From Phycisphaeraceae bacterium (GTDB taxonomy: Bacteria > Planctomycetota > Phycisphaerae > Phycisphaerales > UBA1924): a stretch of DNA of 64,000 nt. The stretch spans positions 434,001 to 498,000 of the forward strand of contig JACKHB010000002.1 of the NCBI GenBank assembly GCA_020639195.1, written 5' to 3'. This document shows positions 53,177 through 62,494 of this stretch, in pieces. The position numbers and the translations under genes were made by a program. A model generated the notes under the pieces. That model made no database searches. It saw only the letters and a program-made list of their open reading frames with translations, and was not told the origin of the DNA. Numbering within the stretch: position 1 is the stretch's first letter; every line of letters begins with the position of its first letter.

Positions 53177-54463
53177 GTGTCCGAATCGCACGCTCGTGAG
53201 AGCGCCATCTCGGCGGTGCGCACACTCCGCGATGCCGGGCACATCGCCTATCTGGCCGGCGGATGCGTGCGCGACGAATTGCTCGATCTCACTCCCGCCG
53301 ACTACGACGTCGCCACCGATGCGCATCCCGATCGCGTCCGCACCCTCTTCCGAAGGACGCAGCTCGTCGGAGCCTCCTTCGGCGTGGTGCTCGCCCAGAT
53401 CGAGCGAGAGACCATCGAGATCGCCACCTTCCGCAGCGACGGCCCCTACTCGGATCGCCGACGCCCCGACGCCGTCCAGTTCGCCGACCCCTTCGCCGAC
53501 GCCCACCGCCGGGACTTCACCGTCAACGCGCTCTTTCTCGACCCTCTCCCGGAGTTCCACCCCGAGGGACCCGCCGATCCGCGTGCCTCGACGCGTCGCA
53601 CACCCCGCGGCCTGATCATCGATTTCGTCGGCGGCCTGGCCGACCTCGAACGGCGCGTGCTCCGGGCCGTGGGCGATCCCCGCGCCCGACTCGCCGAGGA
53701 CCACCTGCGCGGGCTTCGCGCCGTTCGCTTCGCCTCTCGCCTCGGATTCGAGATCGATGAGCCCACCGCCGACGCCATCCGAAGCGATGCGCGCGACCTC
53801 GCGGGAGTCAGCCGCGAGCGAATCGGCGACGAGGTCCGCAGGATGCTGCTGCACCCCTCCCGCGCCGTCGCCGCGTGGACGCTGCAGTATCTCGGGCTCG
53901 ATGCCCCCGCCCTCGCCGAGCCCCACCGCGATGAGGCGCCGGTCCTGCTGGGCCGACTCGCCGGCGAGCCTCCCTACCCCACCTGTCTCGCCGCGTGGGC
54001 CCTCGATCGGCGCGCTGTCACCGAGTCCAGCCAGATCGCGGGCCTCGTCAACGCATGGCGCTCCGCCCTCTGTCTGACCAACGAGGAGCGGTCCTCGCTC
54101 TCCTCCGTGCTGACTGGAGTCCTCTCGCTCCGGGTCGAATGGGCGGGCCAGACCACCGCCGCCCAGAAGCGCGCCGCGTCATCCTCCTGGTTCCCCGAAG
54201 CGCTGCGAATCGTCGCCGCCGGCAGCCCGGAAGATCTCGTCTCCATCCGCCGGCGCGTTGACTCGCTCGCCAGAACCCCGTCGGGGCTCGAGCCAACGCC
54301 GCTCATTTCCGGCGACGATCTCATATTGTTAGGAATAAAGCCGGGCCCCGGCTTCCAGGGCTTGCTCGACGCCATCTACGACGAACAGCTCGAGGACGCC
54401 GTTTCCACTCGGGACGACGCCCTGACTCGAGCCCGCGATCTCGCGCCCCGCTTCGGCCTGTGA
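53177..54463 (+). CDS. cca: CCA tRNA nucleotidyltransferase or poly(A) polymerase family
   Basis: The 428-residue protein has the class II nucleotidyltransferase core: AYLAGGCVRDELL, DYDVATDAHP (the two catalytic Asp), RRDFTVNALFL and DPRARLAEDHLRGLRAVRFA. It adds CCA to tRNA 3' ends; the one tRNA gene in the window lacks encoded CCA, which fits. The C-terminal part is less conserved. Poly(A) polymerases share this fold, so that alternative remains. GTG start without a ribosome site. Confidence 0.9.
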   Translation: MSESHARESAISAVRTLRDAGHIAYLAGGCVRDELLDLTPADYDVATDAHPDRVRTLFRRTQLVGASFGVVLAQIERETIEIATFRSDGPYSDRRRPDAVQFADPFADAHRRDFTVNALFLDPLPEFHPEGPADPRASTRRTPRGLIIDFVGGLADLERRVLRAVGDPRARLAEDHLRGLRAVRFASRLGFEIDEPTADAIRSDARDLAGVSRERIGDEVRRMLLHPSRAVAAWTLQYLGLDAPALAEPHRDEAPVLLGRLAGEPPYPTCLAAWALDRRAVTESSQIAGLVNAWRSALCLTNEERSSLSSVLTGVLSLRVEWAGQTTAAQKRAASSSWFPEALRIVAAGSPEDLVSIRRRVDSLARTPSGLEPTPLISGDDLILLGIKPGPGFQGLLDAIYDEQLEDAVSTRDDALTRARDLAPRFGL

Positions 54464-54516
54464 CCGGCAATGTTCGGGATCGTTCCTGAAGTTGCGGAAT
54501 CCGGGCGGGTTGGTTC

Positions 54517-54525
54517 TGGTACAAT
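54517..54525 (+). promoter_or_regulatory. Extended -10 promoter upstream of the 54679 gene
   Basis: TGGTACAAT is an extended -10 (TG, one base, TACAAT). It lies about 150 bases before the gene, giving a long leader. No good -35 is seen. Confidence 0.4.
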
Positions 54526-54678
54526 TCGAGGTGATGAGCCGGCGACGCCCGCTCGGGCCGCCCGGCGCGGTGTATCCGTGTCCGGATGGATCGATCGGGT
54601 TTGGCGTGCGTAGGGAACCCGTGTCCCCGCGCGCAGGCAGAGCCCTGCCGGCGTGAAACCGACGGAGGTCCCTGGACC

Positions 54679-56085
54679 ATGATGAAGCTGACGCGGAACC
54701 TGTTGTTGGTCGGAGCCCTGTCGGGCGCGTGCCTGCTCTCTTCGCCTGGCGCGATCGGAGCGGCCGTCTCGATGGCGAATCCCACGCCCGACCGCATCAC
54801 CCTGAGCAGCGGGCAGGTGTGGGAGGGCGAGATCCTCGAAGAGACCGAGACCACGATCCGCATGCGCGTCGTTCGCTACGGCATCACCGCCGAGCAGACT
54901 TTCCAGAAATCGGAGGTCCTCTCGGTCAAGCGCGGTGAGCGCACCGAGGATCCCGCCGTCGAGCCGACGCCCAAGGATCCCGTCCGCCCGGCCCCGGGGC
55001 AGACCCAGCGCGCGCCCGCCGACGGCGCCAAGCGGGTGTACGTCGTCGAACTCGACGGGACCTTCGGCGAGCTGATCACGCAGACCCCGATGCGCCAGGC
55101 CGTCGAAGACGCGCAGCGCGAGAACGCCGACTACCTCATCTTCGTGCTCGACAACGAATGGCGGGCCAACGCCTTCGAGGACCTGCCCGACGATACCGCG
55201 GCGTTCGACGAGCTCTTCCGCGCTGAGGAGATCCACCCGATCTTCACCGAGGACATCCCGCGTCACTGGCAGAAGAAGCCCGAAATCGTGTTCTGGGTCA
55301 AGCAGGCCATGGGAGGCGCCGCCTTCCTGCCGCTGGTCTGCAAGAACATCTACTTCGAATCCGACGGCCGCATGGGCGGCATCGGCAACCTCTCCAACCT
55401 ATTCGGCAGCATGGGCGACGAGGTCGTCCGCCAGAAGCAGTACGCCCTGCGAATGGGCCACGCCGAGGGCATCTGCATCCAGGGTGGATACCCCGTGGAA
55501 CTCGTCCGCGCCATGGCCCAGGTCGAGCGCGTGTACAGCTACCGCATCGAGGGCGGACACGCCGTGTGGGTCGAGAACTATCCCGATCCCTCTCGCGGCG
55601 AGGTCCTCCTGACCGACGACGGCAAGGACGAACGCGCCGACACCATCCAGGAACTCGCCCGCAGCCAGGGCAACGACGTCCTGACCCTCAACGCCGATCT
55701 CGCCCTGACCCTTGGCATCTCCAAAGGCACCGTGGACACGCTCGAGGACCTGCTCTTCAGCCTCGGCATCTCTCGCAACTCCGCCATCATCGACGGGCAG
55801 TCCAAGAGCATCATGGACGGCTGGGAGCGGAGCCTCGACAACGCCCAGCGCGAACTCCGCCGGCTCTGGCAGGAGGCGTGGGAGGTCCAGGTCGCGGGCG
55901 ACTACAACGAGCGCACCCGCGCACGAGGAATCCGCCGCCAGAAGCTCGAACGCATGCAGGCCATCATCCGGCGTTACGAAGAGGCCCTCGGCCGCTTCCT
56001 CCGCCAGAACGGCATCCCCGGCGTCGACCAGCTCCAGCAGATCATCGAGCAGATCAAGCTTGAGCAGCTCGCCGATAAGCGATAG
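54679..56085 (+). CDS. Secreted ClpP/SppA-fold protein lacking the catalytic serine
   Basis: The 468-residue protein has a signal peptide (LLLVGALSGACLLSSPGAIGA), a small beta domain (DRITLSSGQVWEGEILEE, FQKSEVLSVKRG), a linker and a ClpP/SppA-like crotonase-fold domain. Aligned with its downstream paralogue, the nucleophile position is Gly (QAMGGAAFLPL; G212 opposite S196), and the INSGGG oxyanion loop is replaced by LDNEWRANA. It is probably an inactive relative, perhaps a partner subunit. A coiled-coil-like C-terminus follows. GGAGGT lies 9 bases before the ATG. The two genes are 36 bases apart. Confidence 0.8.
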   Translation: MMKLTRNLLLVGALSGACLLSSPGAIGAAVSMANPTPDRITLSSGQVWEGEILEETETTIRMRVVRYGITAEQTFQKSEVLSVKRGERTEDPAVEPTPKDPVRPAPGQTQRAPADGAKRVYVVELDGTFGELITQTPMRQAVEDAQRENADYLIFVLDNEWRANAFEDLPDDTAAFDELFRAEEIHPIFTEDIPRHWQKKPEIVFWVKQAMGGAAFLPLVCKNIYFESDGRMGGIGNLSNLFGSMGDEVVRQKQYALRMGHAEGICIQGGYPVELVRAMAQVERVYSYRIEGGHAVWVENYPDPSRGEVLLTDDGKDERADTIQELARSQGNDVLTLNADLALTLGISKGTVDTLEDLLFSLGISRNSAIIDGQSKSIMDGWERSLDNAQRELRRLWQEAWEVQVAGDYNERTRARGIRRQKLERMQAIIRRYEEALGRFLRQNGIPGVDQLQQIIEQIKLEQLADKR

Positions 56086-56121
56086 GCCCGCGCACAGCCC
56101 CGATTGTGAGGACATGAACAC

Positions 56122-57438
56122 ATGAATCCCATCCGACGAATCGCACGCTCCGTGACGACCGGCGCCCTGGCGCTCGCCCTCTCGCTCACGTGCCTGCTCG
56201 CCACGCCCCGGGCCGCCGCCGACGACACCATCTACCTGAAGGACGGCCGCGTCGTCACCGGCACCATCAAGCAGGACCTCGACGGCTACATCTGGATCGC
56301 CACCAAGATCGGTGGCGTCGAGACCGAGCTGATCTTCAAGCCCTCCGAGATCGATCGCGTCGAACGCGACGCCGCCGCGGAGGCCCCCACCCCCGTCGAT
56401 CCGCCCAAGGCCCGCCCGGCCAATCCCACGCCCGGCGCCAGCCCGCGCGCCGCCAACTCCGGCGCGCCCCGCGCCGCGGTCCTCAGCCTCGGAGAGGGCA
56501 CGCAGCGCGACATGGTCGGCCTGTTCATCACCGCCGAGAGCATCCGGCGCATCATCCCCCTCCTCGAAGAAGAGGGCGTGCAGATCGTCGTCCTTCGCAT
56601 CAACTCTGGGGGCGGCGCCCTGCTCGAGATCCAGCGCCTCAGCGACCTCATCGAGTACGAGCTCAAGCCCAAGTTCCGCGTCGTCGCATGGATCGAGTCC
56701 GCCATCTCCGCCGCCGCGATGACCTCCCACGCCATCGAAGAGATCTACTTCATGACCCGCGGCAACTACGGCGCCTGCACCGGCTGGTATGGCCAGCTCA
56801 CGGCCGTCAAAGGACGCGGGCTGGAGGACGTGCTCTACATGATGGAGCAGATCTCCGAACGCGGCGGCTACGACCCGCGCATCATGCGCGCCATGCAGAT
56901 CCTCGACGCCCCGCTCAGCGCGACCATCGACGAGAACGGCGAGGTCCACTGGTACGGCGACGCCGACGGCGGTGAGATCCTCGTCAACCGCCCGGACCGC
57001 ATCCTCTGCTTCAACGCCTCCGACGCCGCACGCCTGAAGTTCTCCAAGGGCACCGCCGACAACCTGACCGAACTCGCCAGCGCGATGCAACTCCCCGAGG
57101 TCGAGTGGGTCGGCAAGGAGGTCGCGGGCGTCCCGTACCCCGTCTCCAAGGCCGAGAAGGCCCTCCGCGAGTTCCGCCTCCAGACCGAGGACGACCAGAA
57201 CCGCACCAACGAGTATTTCCAGCGCTACACCCAGTCGATCAACATCGCGCAGAGCCAGCAGAACCGTCAGGACCGCGCCAAGTTCGTGAACCAGGCCCGC
57301 CAGGCGCTCGAGCTCATGAAGCGCATGGTCCGCAACAATCCCAACTTCATCCTCTTCGTGTTCGGCATGGAGACCCAGGAACAGTTCGACGACTGGGTCG
57401 CCGAGCAGGAGAAGCTCCTCCGCGATCTCATGCGATAG
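56122..57438 (+). CDS. Secreted ClpP/SppA-fold serine protease-like protein
   Basis: The 438-residue paralogue has a signal peptide (ALALALSLTCLLATPRAAA), the same small beta domain (DTIYLKDGRVVTGTIKQ, FKPSEIDRVERD), a Pro/Ala linker and a ClpP/SppA-like domain. LRINSGGGALLEIQ is the oxyanion motif and IESAISAAAMTSHA carries a serine (S196) where SppA and NfeD-type proteases have their nucleophile. The second catalytic residue (Lys) cannot be fixed by eye. The C-terminal part is helical. It and its neighbour probably act in the envelope as a pair. Confidence 0.8.
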   Translation: MNPIRRIARSVTTGALALALSLTCLLATPRAAADDTIYLKDGRVVTGTIKQDLDGYIWIATKIGGVETELIFKPSEIDRVERDAAAEAPTPVDPPKARPANPTPGASPRAANSGAPRAAVLSLGEGTQRDMVGLFITAESIRRIIPLLEEEGVQIVVLRINSGGGALLEIQRLSDLIEYELKPKFRVVAWIESAISAAAMTSHAIEEIYFMTRGNYGACTGWYGQLTAVKGRGLEDVLYMMEQISERGGYDPRIMRAMQILDAPLSATIDENGEVHWYGDADGGEILVNRPDRILCFNASDAARLKFSKGTADNLTELASAMQLPEVEWVGKEVAGVPYPVSKAEKALREFRLQTEDDQNRTNEYFQRYTQSINIAQSQQNRQDRAKFVNQARQALELMKRMVRNNPNFILFVFGMETQEQFDDWVAEQEKLLRDLMR

Positions 57439-57464
57439 TCGAAGCGCACACGCCGCATCCCTCC

Positions 57465-57499
57465 GGCCCCGGGCTCGCCCCCGGGGCCTTCTTTCTTTC
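57465..57499 (+). terminator. Intrinsic terminator after the 56122 gene
   Basis: A 9-bp stem (GGCCCCGGG / CCCGGGGCC, 6-base loop) is followed by TTCTTTCTTTCC. Confidence 0.75.
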
Positions 57500-57567
57500 C
57501 CGAGTCACGCTCCCGAAGCGCTACGATCGACGCGACACCCACACGCCCAACCGAGGAACACACCGAG

Positions 57568-59313
57568 ATGACCACGCTCGTCCCGGCGAACATCGACGCC
57601 ACCAACTGGTCCACGCTCAAGCCGATCGCCGACACCCTCCTGGCCCGCCAGGTCCACACGCCCGACGAACTCCGCCGCTGGCTCGAAGACCGCAGCGAGT
57701 TCGAGGCCGCCGTCAGCGAGGCGCAGGCCAACCTCTTCATCGCCATGACCTGCCACACCGACGATGAGTCGGCGCAGAAGGCCTATACCGACTTCATCGA
57801 GGGCATCCCGCCCAGGCTCAAGCCCGTCCAGTTCGCGCTCGACAAGCGATTCGTCGAACTCGCCGCGGCCATCAAGCCCGACCCCAAGCGCCACGAGGTC
57901 ATCGTGCGCGACACACGCGCCGGCGTCGAGCTCTTCCGCGAAGAGAACGTCCCGATCGAGACCGAACTCGCCCGCCTCGAGCAGAAGTTCGAACAGATCT
58001 CCGGCGCGATGGGCGTCGAGTTCGAGGGCCGCGAACGCACGATGGCCGAGATGGCGGTCTTCCAGGAATCGCTCGATCGCACCGTCCGGGAGCGCGCCTG
58101 GCTGGCGACCGCCCAGCGCCGCCTGCGCGACGCGTCCGACCTCCATGCCCTCTATTCAGACATGATCGAGCGCCGCGATCGCGTCGCCAAGAACGCGGGC
58201 TTCGACAACTATGTCGGCTTCGCCTTCAAGTCCAAGCTGCGATTCGACTACAGCCCGGACGACTGCCGCCGGTTCCACGACGCGATCGAGCGCACCGTCG
58301 TCCCCTTCAACGACCGCCAGTCCGATCGGCGCCGGAAACTGCTCAAGCTCGACTCGCTGCGCCCCTGGGACGTCTCGGTCGACCCCCTGGGTCGACCGCC
58401 CCTCCGGCCGTTCAAGGGCGGCCGCCAACTCGTCGCCCGCACCGCGATCGTCTTCGACCGGCTCGATGCGCGCCTGGCCGAAATGTTCCGCGAGCTCACC
58501 AGGGACCTGCGACCCGGCGACGCCGCGCTCTCCAATTGCCTCGACCTCGACAGCCGCAAGGGCAAGGGCCCCGGCGGCTACCAATACATGCGGGACCGGT
58601 CCCGCGTGCCGTTCATCTTCATGAACGCCGCAGGCGTCCACCGCGACGTCGAGACCATGGTCCACGAGGCCGGCCACGCGTTCCACTCCATGCGGTGTGC
58701 CGACGAGCCGCTGCTCCACTACCGCCATGCGCCGATCGAGTTCTGCGAGGTCGCCTCCATGAGCATGGAGCTGCTCACCATGCGCCACTGGGGCGCGCCC
58801 GGCGCCTACTACCCCGACCAGGGCGACCATCAGCGCGCCATGCGACGCCAGATCGAGGGAACCCTTGGCACCCTCCCGTGGATCGCCACCATCGACGCGT
58901 TCCAGCACTGGATCTATTCCAACCCGCGGCACACGATCGAGCAGCGCACGCAGGCCTGGCTCGCCCTCGACGAGCGGTTCGGATACGCCGGGCGCTTCCG
59001 CGTGGACTTTGACGACCTCGACCCCGCCCTGCGCCAGACCTACTGGCAGAAGCAGGGACACCTCTACGGCGTTCCCTTCTACTACATCGAGTACGGCATC
59101 GCCCAGCTCGGCGCCCTCCAGCTCTGGGTCAAGAGCCTCGAGCAGGGCGAGAAGGCGGCCGTGGACGCCTATCTCGCCGCCATGAAGCTCGGCGGCTCGC
59201 GCCCGCTTCCCGAGCTGTTCGCCGCGGCGGACATTCGCTTCGACTTCTCCGAGGACCTGCTCGGCCGCCTCGTCGAACGAGTCGAGTCCGAACTCGAGAA
59301 GCTCCCCGAGTAG
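57568..59313 (+). CDS. M3-family oligoendopeptidase (PepF-like)
   Basis: The 581-residue zinc peptidase has HEAGH (366-370) inside TMVHEAGHAFHSM, with the third ligand in EFCEVASMSMELLT downstream. The rest is helical, as in the swing-door fold of M3 enzymes. It cuts short peptides in the cytoplasm; no signal peptide is present. GAGGAA sits 13 bases before the ATG, and TACGAT at 57522 is a possible -10. Convergent with rtcB, 3 bases apart. Confidence 0.92.
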   Translation: MTTLVPANIDATNWSTLKPIADTLLARQVHTPDELRRWLEDRSEFEAAVSEAQANLFIAMTCHTDDESAQKAYTDFIEGIPPRLKPVQFALDKRFVELAAAIKPDPKRHEVIVRDTRAGVELFREENVPIETELARLEQKFEQISGAMGVEFEGRERTMAEMAVFQESLDRTVRERAWLATAQRRLRDASDLHALYSDMIERRDRVAKNAGFDNYVGFAFKSKLRFDYSPDDCRRFHDAIERTVVPFNDRQSDRRRKLLKLDSLRPWDVSVDPLGRPPLRPFKGGRQLVARTAIVFDRLDARLAEMFRELTRDLRPGDAALSNCLDLDSRKGKGPGGYQYMRDRSRVPFIFMNAAGVHRDVETMVHEAGHAFHSMRCADEPLLHYRHAPIEFCEVASMSMELLTMRHWGAPGAYYPDQGDHQRAMRRQIEGTLGTLPWIATIDAFQHWIYSNPRHTIEQRTQAWLALDERFGYAGRFRVDFDDLDPALRQTYWQKQGHLYGVPFYYIEYGIAQLGALQLWVKSLEQGEKAAVDAYLAAMKLGGSRPLPELFAAADIRFDFSEDLLGRLVERVESELEKLPE

Positions 59314-59316
59314 CCC

Positions 59317-60531
59317 TCAGTCCTCGGCCTTCTCGCCGTCGGGCGCCATCTTGACCAGCTTGGGGTCGAACCGCGCCACCGGCCGCACCAAGTCCCGCTG
59401 GCACGCCATCACCCGGTGGATGTCCTTGTAGACGCCGGGAACCTCGTCGATGCCGGCCGAGAGCACCGTCACGCCCGCCTCGCGCAGCTCTCGGCGCACA
59501 TTCCCCCACACGAACGACCTCTTCGCCTGCGTTCGGCTCATGACACGCCCGGCCCCGTGCGAAGCGGAATTCAGCGACGCCGCGGAGCCCAGCCCCTCCA
59601 CGACGAATCCCGGCGCCGCCATCGAACCCGGAATGATCCCGAGCACGCCCTCGCCCGCGGGGGTCGCGCCCTTGCGGTGCACGATCAACTCCTCGGTCCG
59701 GCCGTCGATCTCGTGCGTCTCGTTCCACGCGAAGTTGTGGTGGTTCTCGACGCCCGCGATGATCCTGGCCCCCAGGTGGCGTGAGACCTCGCGGTGGATC
59801 ACCGCGTGGTTCGCGCTGGCGTACTCGCCCATCAGGTTCATCGCGCTCCAGTACTCCTGGCCCTCCTGCGAGTTCAGGTCGAGCCAGGCGAGGTACTTCA
59901 GTTCCTTTGGCAGGTCCGGGTGGAGCGACATCGCGAGCTTGGAGTACCGGTCGCACACCATCGCGCCGGTGCCGCGAGAGCCCGAGTGCGAGAGCAACGC
60001 CAGGTACGTTCCGGCTGCGAGCCCCAGGGCCGATGCGCCCTCGTCGATGGTCAGTGTCCCGAACTCGACGAAGTGGTTCCCCGAGCCCGACGTGCCGAGC
60101 TGGCTTCGCGCCTTGTCCTTGTAGTGCTCGGTGACCGGCGAGACGTCCCAGCGCTCATCCATGACCGGGTGCTCTCGCGGCTTCTGGAACGCCGCGCCCA
60201 CGCCGAACCGAGTCTCTCGCTCGATCGCCTTGCCCAGTTGCCCCCGACCGTGCTCGCTGTCGAGCGACGCCGCGGGCATGTCCAGCACGCTGAGTTTCAC
60301 GCGGCAGGCGATGTCTACGCCGACGGCGTACGGGACGACCGCGCCCCGGGTCGCCAGCACGCCGCCGATGGGCAGGCCGTACCCCACGTGCGCATCGGGC
60401 ATCAGCGCGCCGGCAACGGCCACCGGCAGCGAGCACGCCGCGACCAACTGGTCCAGCGACGGCTTGTCGAGGTCCACGCCGACCTCGCCCCAGACCCTGT
60501 GCGGGGCGGGCGAACGAGCCTCAGCGGCCAT
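59317..60531 (-). CDS. rtcB: RNA-splicing ligase RtcB
   Basis: RtcB joins RNA 2',3'-cyclic phosphate or 3'-phosphate ends to 5'-OH ends using GTP and manganese. The 404-residue protein has HVGYGLPIGGVLAT, VDIACRVKLSVLD, GSGNHFVEFG, HSGSRGTGA, VENHHNFAWNE and the guanylylated histidine H325 in NSASHGAGRVMSR (the usual form is SCSHGAGR). No rtcA or archease gene lies next to it. GAGAGGAA precedes the ATG. It ends the run of minus-strand genes that begins at 61470, with 12 bases between. Confidence 0.95.
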   Translation of the reverse strand: MAAEARSPAPHRVWGEVGVDLDKPSLDQLVAACSLPVAVAGALMPDAHVGYGLPIGGVLATRGAVVPYAVGVDIACRVKLSVLDMPAASLDSEHGRGQLGKAIERETRFGVGAAFQKPREHPVMDERWDVSPVTEHYKDKARSQLGTSGSGNHFVEFGTLTIDEGASALGLAAGTYLALLSHSGSRGTGAMVCDRYSKLAMSLHPDLPKELKYLAWLDLNSQEGQEYWSAMNLMGEYASANHAVIHREVSRHLGARIIAGVENHHNFAWNETHEIDGRTEELIVHRKGATPAGEGVLGIIPGSMAAPGFVVEGLGSAASLNSASHGAGRVMSRTQAKRSFVWGNVRRELREAGVTVLSAGIDEVPGVYKDIHRVMACQRDLVRPVARFDPKLVKMAPDGEKAED

Positions 60532-60543
60532 GGCAGGTTCCTC

Positions 60544-61470
60544 TCAGTGCAGCCGCATCATGTGCGCGAACTCGTCGAAGCGGCGATCGATCTCTTCCTG
60601 CGTCAGCGCGCTCATCCGCTCGAGCGCGAACGACTCGATGCAGAAGCTCGCGATCACGGTGCCGTGCGCGAGCGATCGCCGTATCGCGTCGAAGCTCGTG
60701 GCGTCACCGCCGCGGGCCGCGACGCGCGCGAGGTGGCCCATCATGCCACCGGCGAACGAGTCGCCGGCGCCGGTCGGATCGACCACCGTGTCGTTGGGAT
60801 ACGCCGGGAGGGCGGCGATGCCCTCCTTGTGCACGAAGATGCATCCGTGCTCGCCCTTCTTGACGACCACGAAGCGCGGGCCCATCGTGAGGATCTTCCT
60901 CGCCGCGGCAACCGTGTTTCGCACGTCGGCCAGTTGCTCGGCCTCGTCGTAGTTCAGCACGAGCCCATCGACGGACTTGAGCAGGCGGACGAGCCCGTCG
61001 CGTTCGTTCTCGATCCACAGGTCCATCGTGTCGGCGACCGCCAGGACGCGATCGGGGAACTGCGCGAGCATCTGGGCCTGCACGCCAGGATGGGTGTTGG
61101 CGAGGAAGACGAGCCTCGAATCGCGGTACTCCTGCGGCACCGGCGGCGGCGCCTCGGCGATCACGTTGAGTTCGGTGTACAGCGTCTCGCGGTGGTTCAT
61201 GTCGGCCATGTACCGCCCGCCCCAGCGAAAGGTCTTGGCGCCCGAGCGCGTCTCGAGCCCGTCGGTGTCGATGGACTCGAACCGGGCGAGCGTCCGCCAG
61301 TGCTCATCGGGGAAATCGTCCCCGACGACGGCGACCATTCTGACGGGCCCGTAGAAGCTCGCGGCGGAGGCGAAGTACGTGCACGAGCCGCCGAGCACGT
61401 GCTCGCGGTGTCCCGCGTGCGGGGTGTAGACGCTGTCGATGCTGACCGTTCCGGTGACGACGAGTGACAT
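60544..61470 (-). CDS. PfkB-family sugar kinase
   Basis: The 308-residue protein has the ribokinase fold: VTGTVSIDSV at the start, GGSCTYFASAASFYG, and the nucleotide/catalytic motif DPTGAGDSFAGGMMGHL with its catalytic Asp. The substrate may be a sugar or nucleoside (adenosine kinase-like proteins read similarly); it cannot be decided. The ATG is preceded by TACACT 7 bases upstream. It is probably co-transcribed with rtcB, although no functional link is known. Confidence 0.9.
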   Translation of the reverse strand: MSLVVTGTVSIDSVYTPHAGHREHVLGGSCTYFASAASFYGPVRMVAVVGDDFPDEHWRTLARFESIDTDGLETRSGAKTFRWGGRYMADMNHRETLYTELNVIAEAPPPVPQEYRDSRLVFLANTHPGVQAQMLAQFPDRVLAVADTMDLWIENERDGLVRLLKSVDGLVLNYDEAEQLADVRNTVAAARKILTMGPRFVVVKKGEHGCIFVHKEGIAALPAYPNDTVVDPTGAGDSFAGGMMGHLARVAARGGDATSFDAIRRSLAHGTVIASFCIESFALERMSALTQEEIDRRFDEFAHMMRLH

Positions 61471-61477
61471 GGCGGCA

Positions 61478-61483
61478 AGTGTA
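61478..61483 (-). promoter_or_regulatory. -10 box of the PfkB gene, leaderless type
   Basis: TACACT lies 7 bases before the ATG at 61470. A longer frame upstream would pass through this box, supporting the chosen start. Confidence 0.5.
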
Positions 61484-61574
61484 GGGGCGGCCCCGCGGAC
61501 AGAACCCGCCCCCGCGACGGGCGTACAACCATGCACGCCGCGAGCGCCGAGGCGGCACTTTGTGTGAGGTCGGC

Positions 61575-62387
61575 ATGTCCAGGTACATCCACGGCACATC
61601 GCCGCCCGAGCAGGACCGGCTCTCGCGCCTGAACGACTTCTTCAACGCGGCGTGCCTGGAGCGGATGCGCCTGCGGCCCGGCGAGCGGGTCATCGATTTC
61701 GGATCCGGGCTCGGGCAATTGACCCGCGCGATGGCGCGGGCTTCGGGCGCTCCGGTCGTCGGCATCGAGCGCGATCCGGAACAGTTGGAGACAGCGCGCC
61801 GCCTGGCCGACGCGGCGGGCGAGAGCGACCTGGTTGAGTTCCGCGCCGGAGACGCGACGTCGCCGCCGCTGGGTGACCACGAGTGGGGCACGTTTGATGT
61901 CGCGCACGCGCGGTTTGTGCTGGAGCACGTGCGCGACCCGCGGATCGTGGTGGGCGCGATGATGCGGGCGGTTCGGCCCGGCGGGCGGGTGGTCGTGCTC
62001 GACGACCACCATCCGCTGATGACGCCGCACCCGGAGTGCCCGGGCTTCGGCGCGATCTGGGGCGCGTACATGCGGTCGTACGACCGCATCGGGGTGGATC
62101 CGCACGTGGGCGCGCGGCTGGTCGCGCTCTTGCACGGGGCGGGGGCGACGGGCATTCGCAACTCGATGGTGTTCTTCGGCGGGTGCGCCGGCGGCGAACA
62201 CTGGGACCTGATCGTCGAGAACCTTCGCGGCGTGATCGCGGGGGCGCGCGAGACGATGCTGGAGCACCAGTTGATCGATGCCCCGACGCTGGATGCCGGG
62301 CTGGAGGCCATCGGGGAGTGGGGCCGGCGGCCGGACGGCGCGCTGTGGTACGCGATCCCGTGGGCGGAGGGCGTGCGCGGCGCGTAG
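61575..62387 (+). CDS. SAM-dependent methyltransferase
   Basis: The 270-residue protein is a class I methyltransferase: VIDFGSGLGQLTRAMAR is the SAM motif I, VVGIERDPEQLE motif II, DVAHARFVLEHVRDP motif IV-like and RPGGRVVVLDDH motif V. The C-terminal cap (YDRIGVDPHVGARLV) resembles small-molecule and ubiquinone-type methyltransferases. The substrate is unknown. Ribosome site TGAGGT. Divergent from the PfkB gene. Confidence 0.85.
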   Translation: MSRYIHGTSPPEQDRLSRLNDFFNAACLERMRLRPGERVIDFGSGLGQLTRAMARASGAPVVGIERDPEQLETARRLADAAGESDLVEFRAGDATSPPLGDHEWGTFDVAHARFVLEHVRDPRIVVGAMMRAVRPGGRVVVLDDHHPLMTPHPECPGFGAIWGAYMRSYDRIGVDPHVGARLVALLHGAGATGIRNSMVFFGGCAGGEHWDLIVENLRGVIAGARETMLEHQLIDAPTLDAGLEAIGEWGRRPDGALWYAIPWAEGVRGA

Positions 62388-62494
62388 GCGCGAGGGGATG
62401 GCGCGGGTTGGCGCGGCGGGTCCGGATGGCGGGCGCTTCGAGCGTGTGCCTTTGCGGGGCCGCGCTCGTGGCCGATCAGCGCGGACGGCGCGGG

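Noticed and set aside
59794..61467. A 557-residue plus-strand frame opposite rtcB and the PfkB gene
   Set aside because: It is antisense across two recognised genes.
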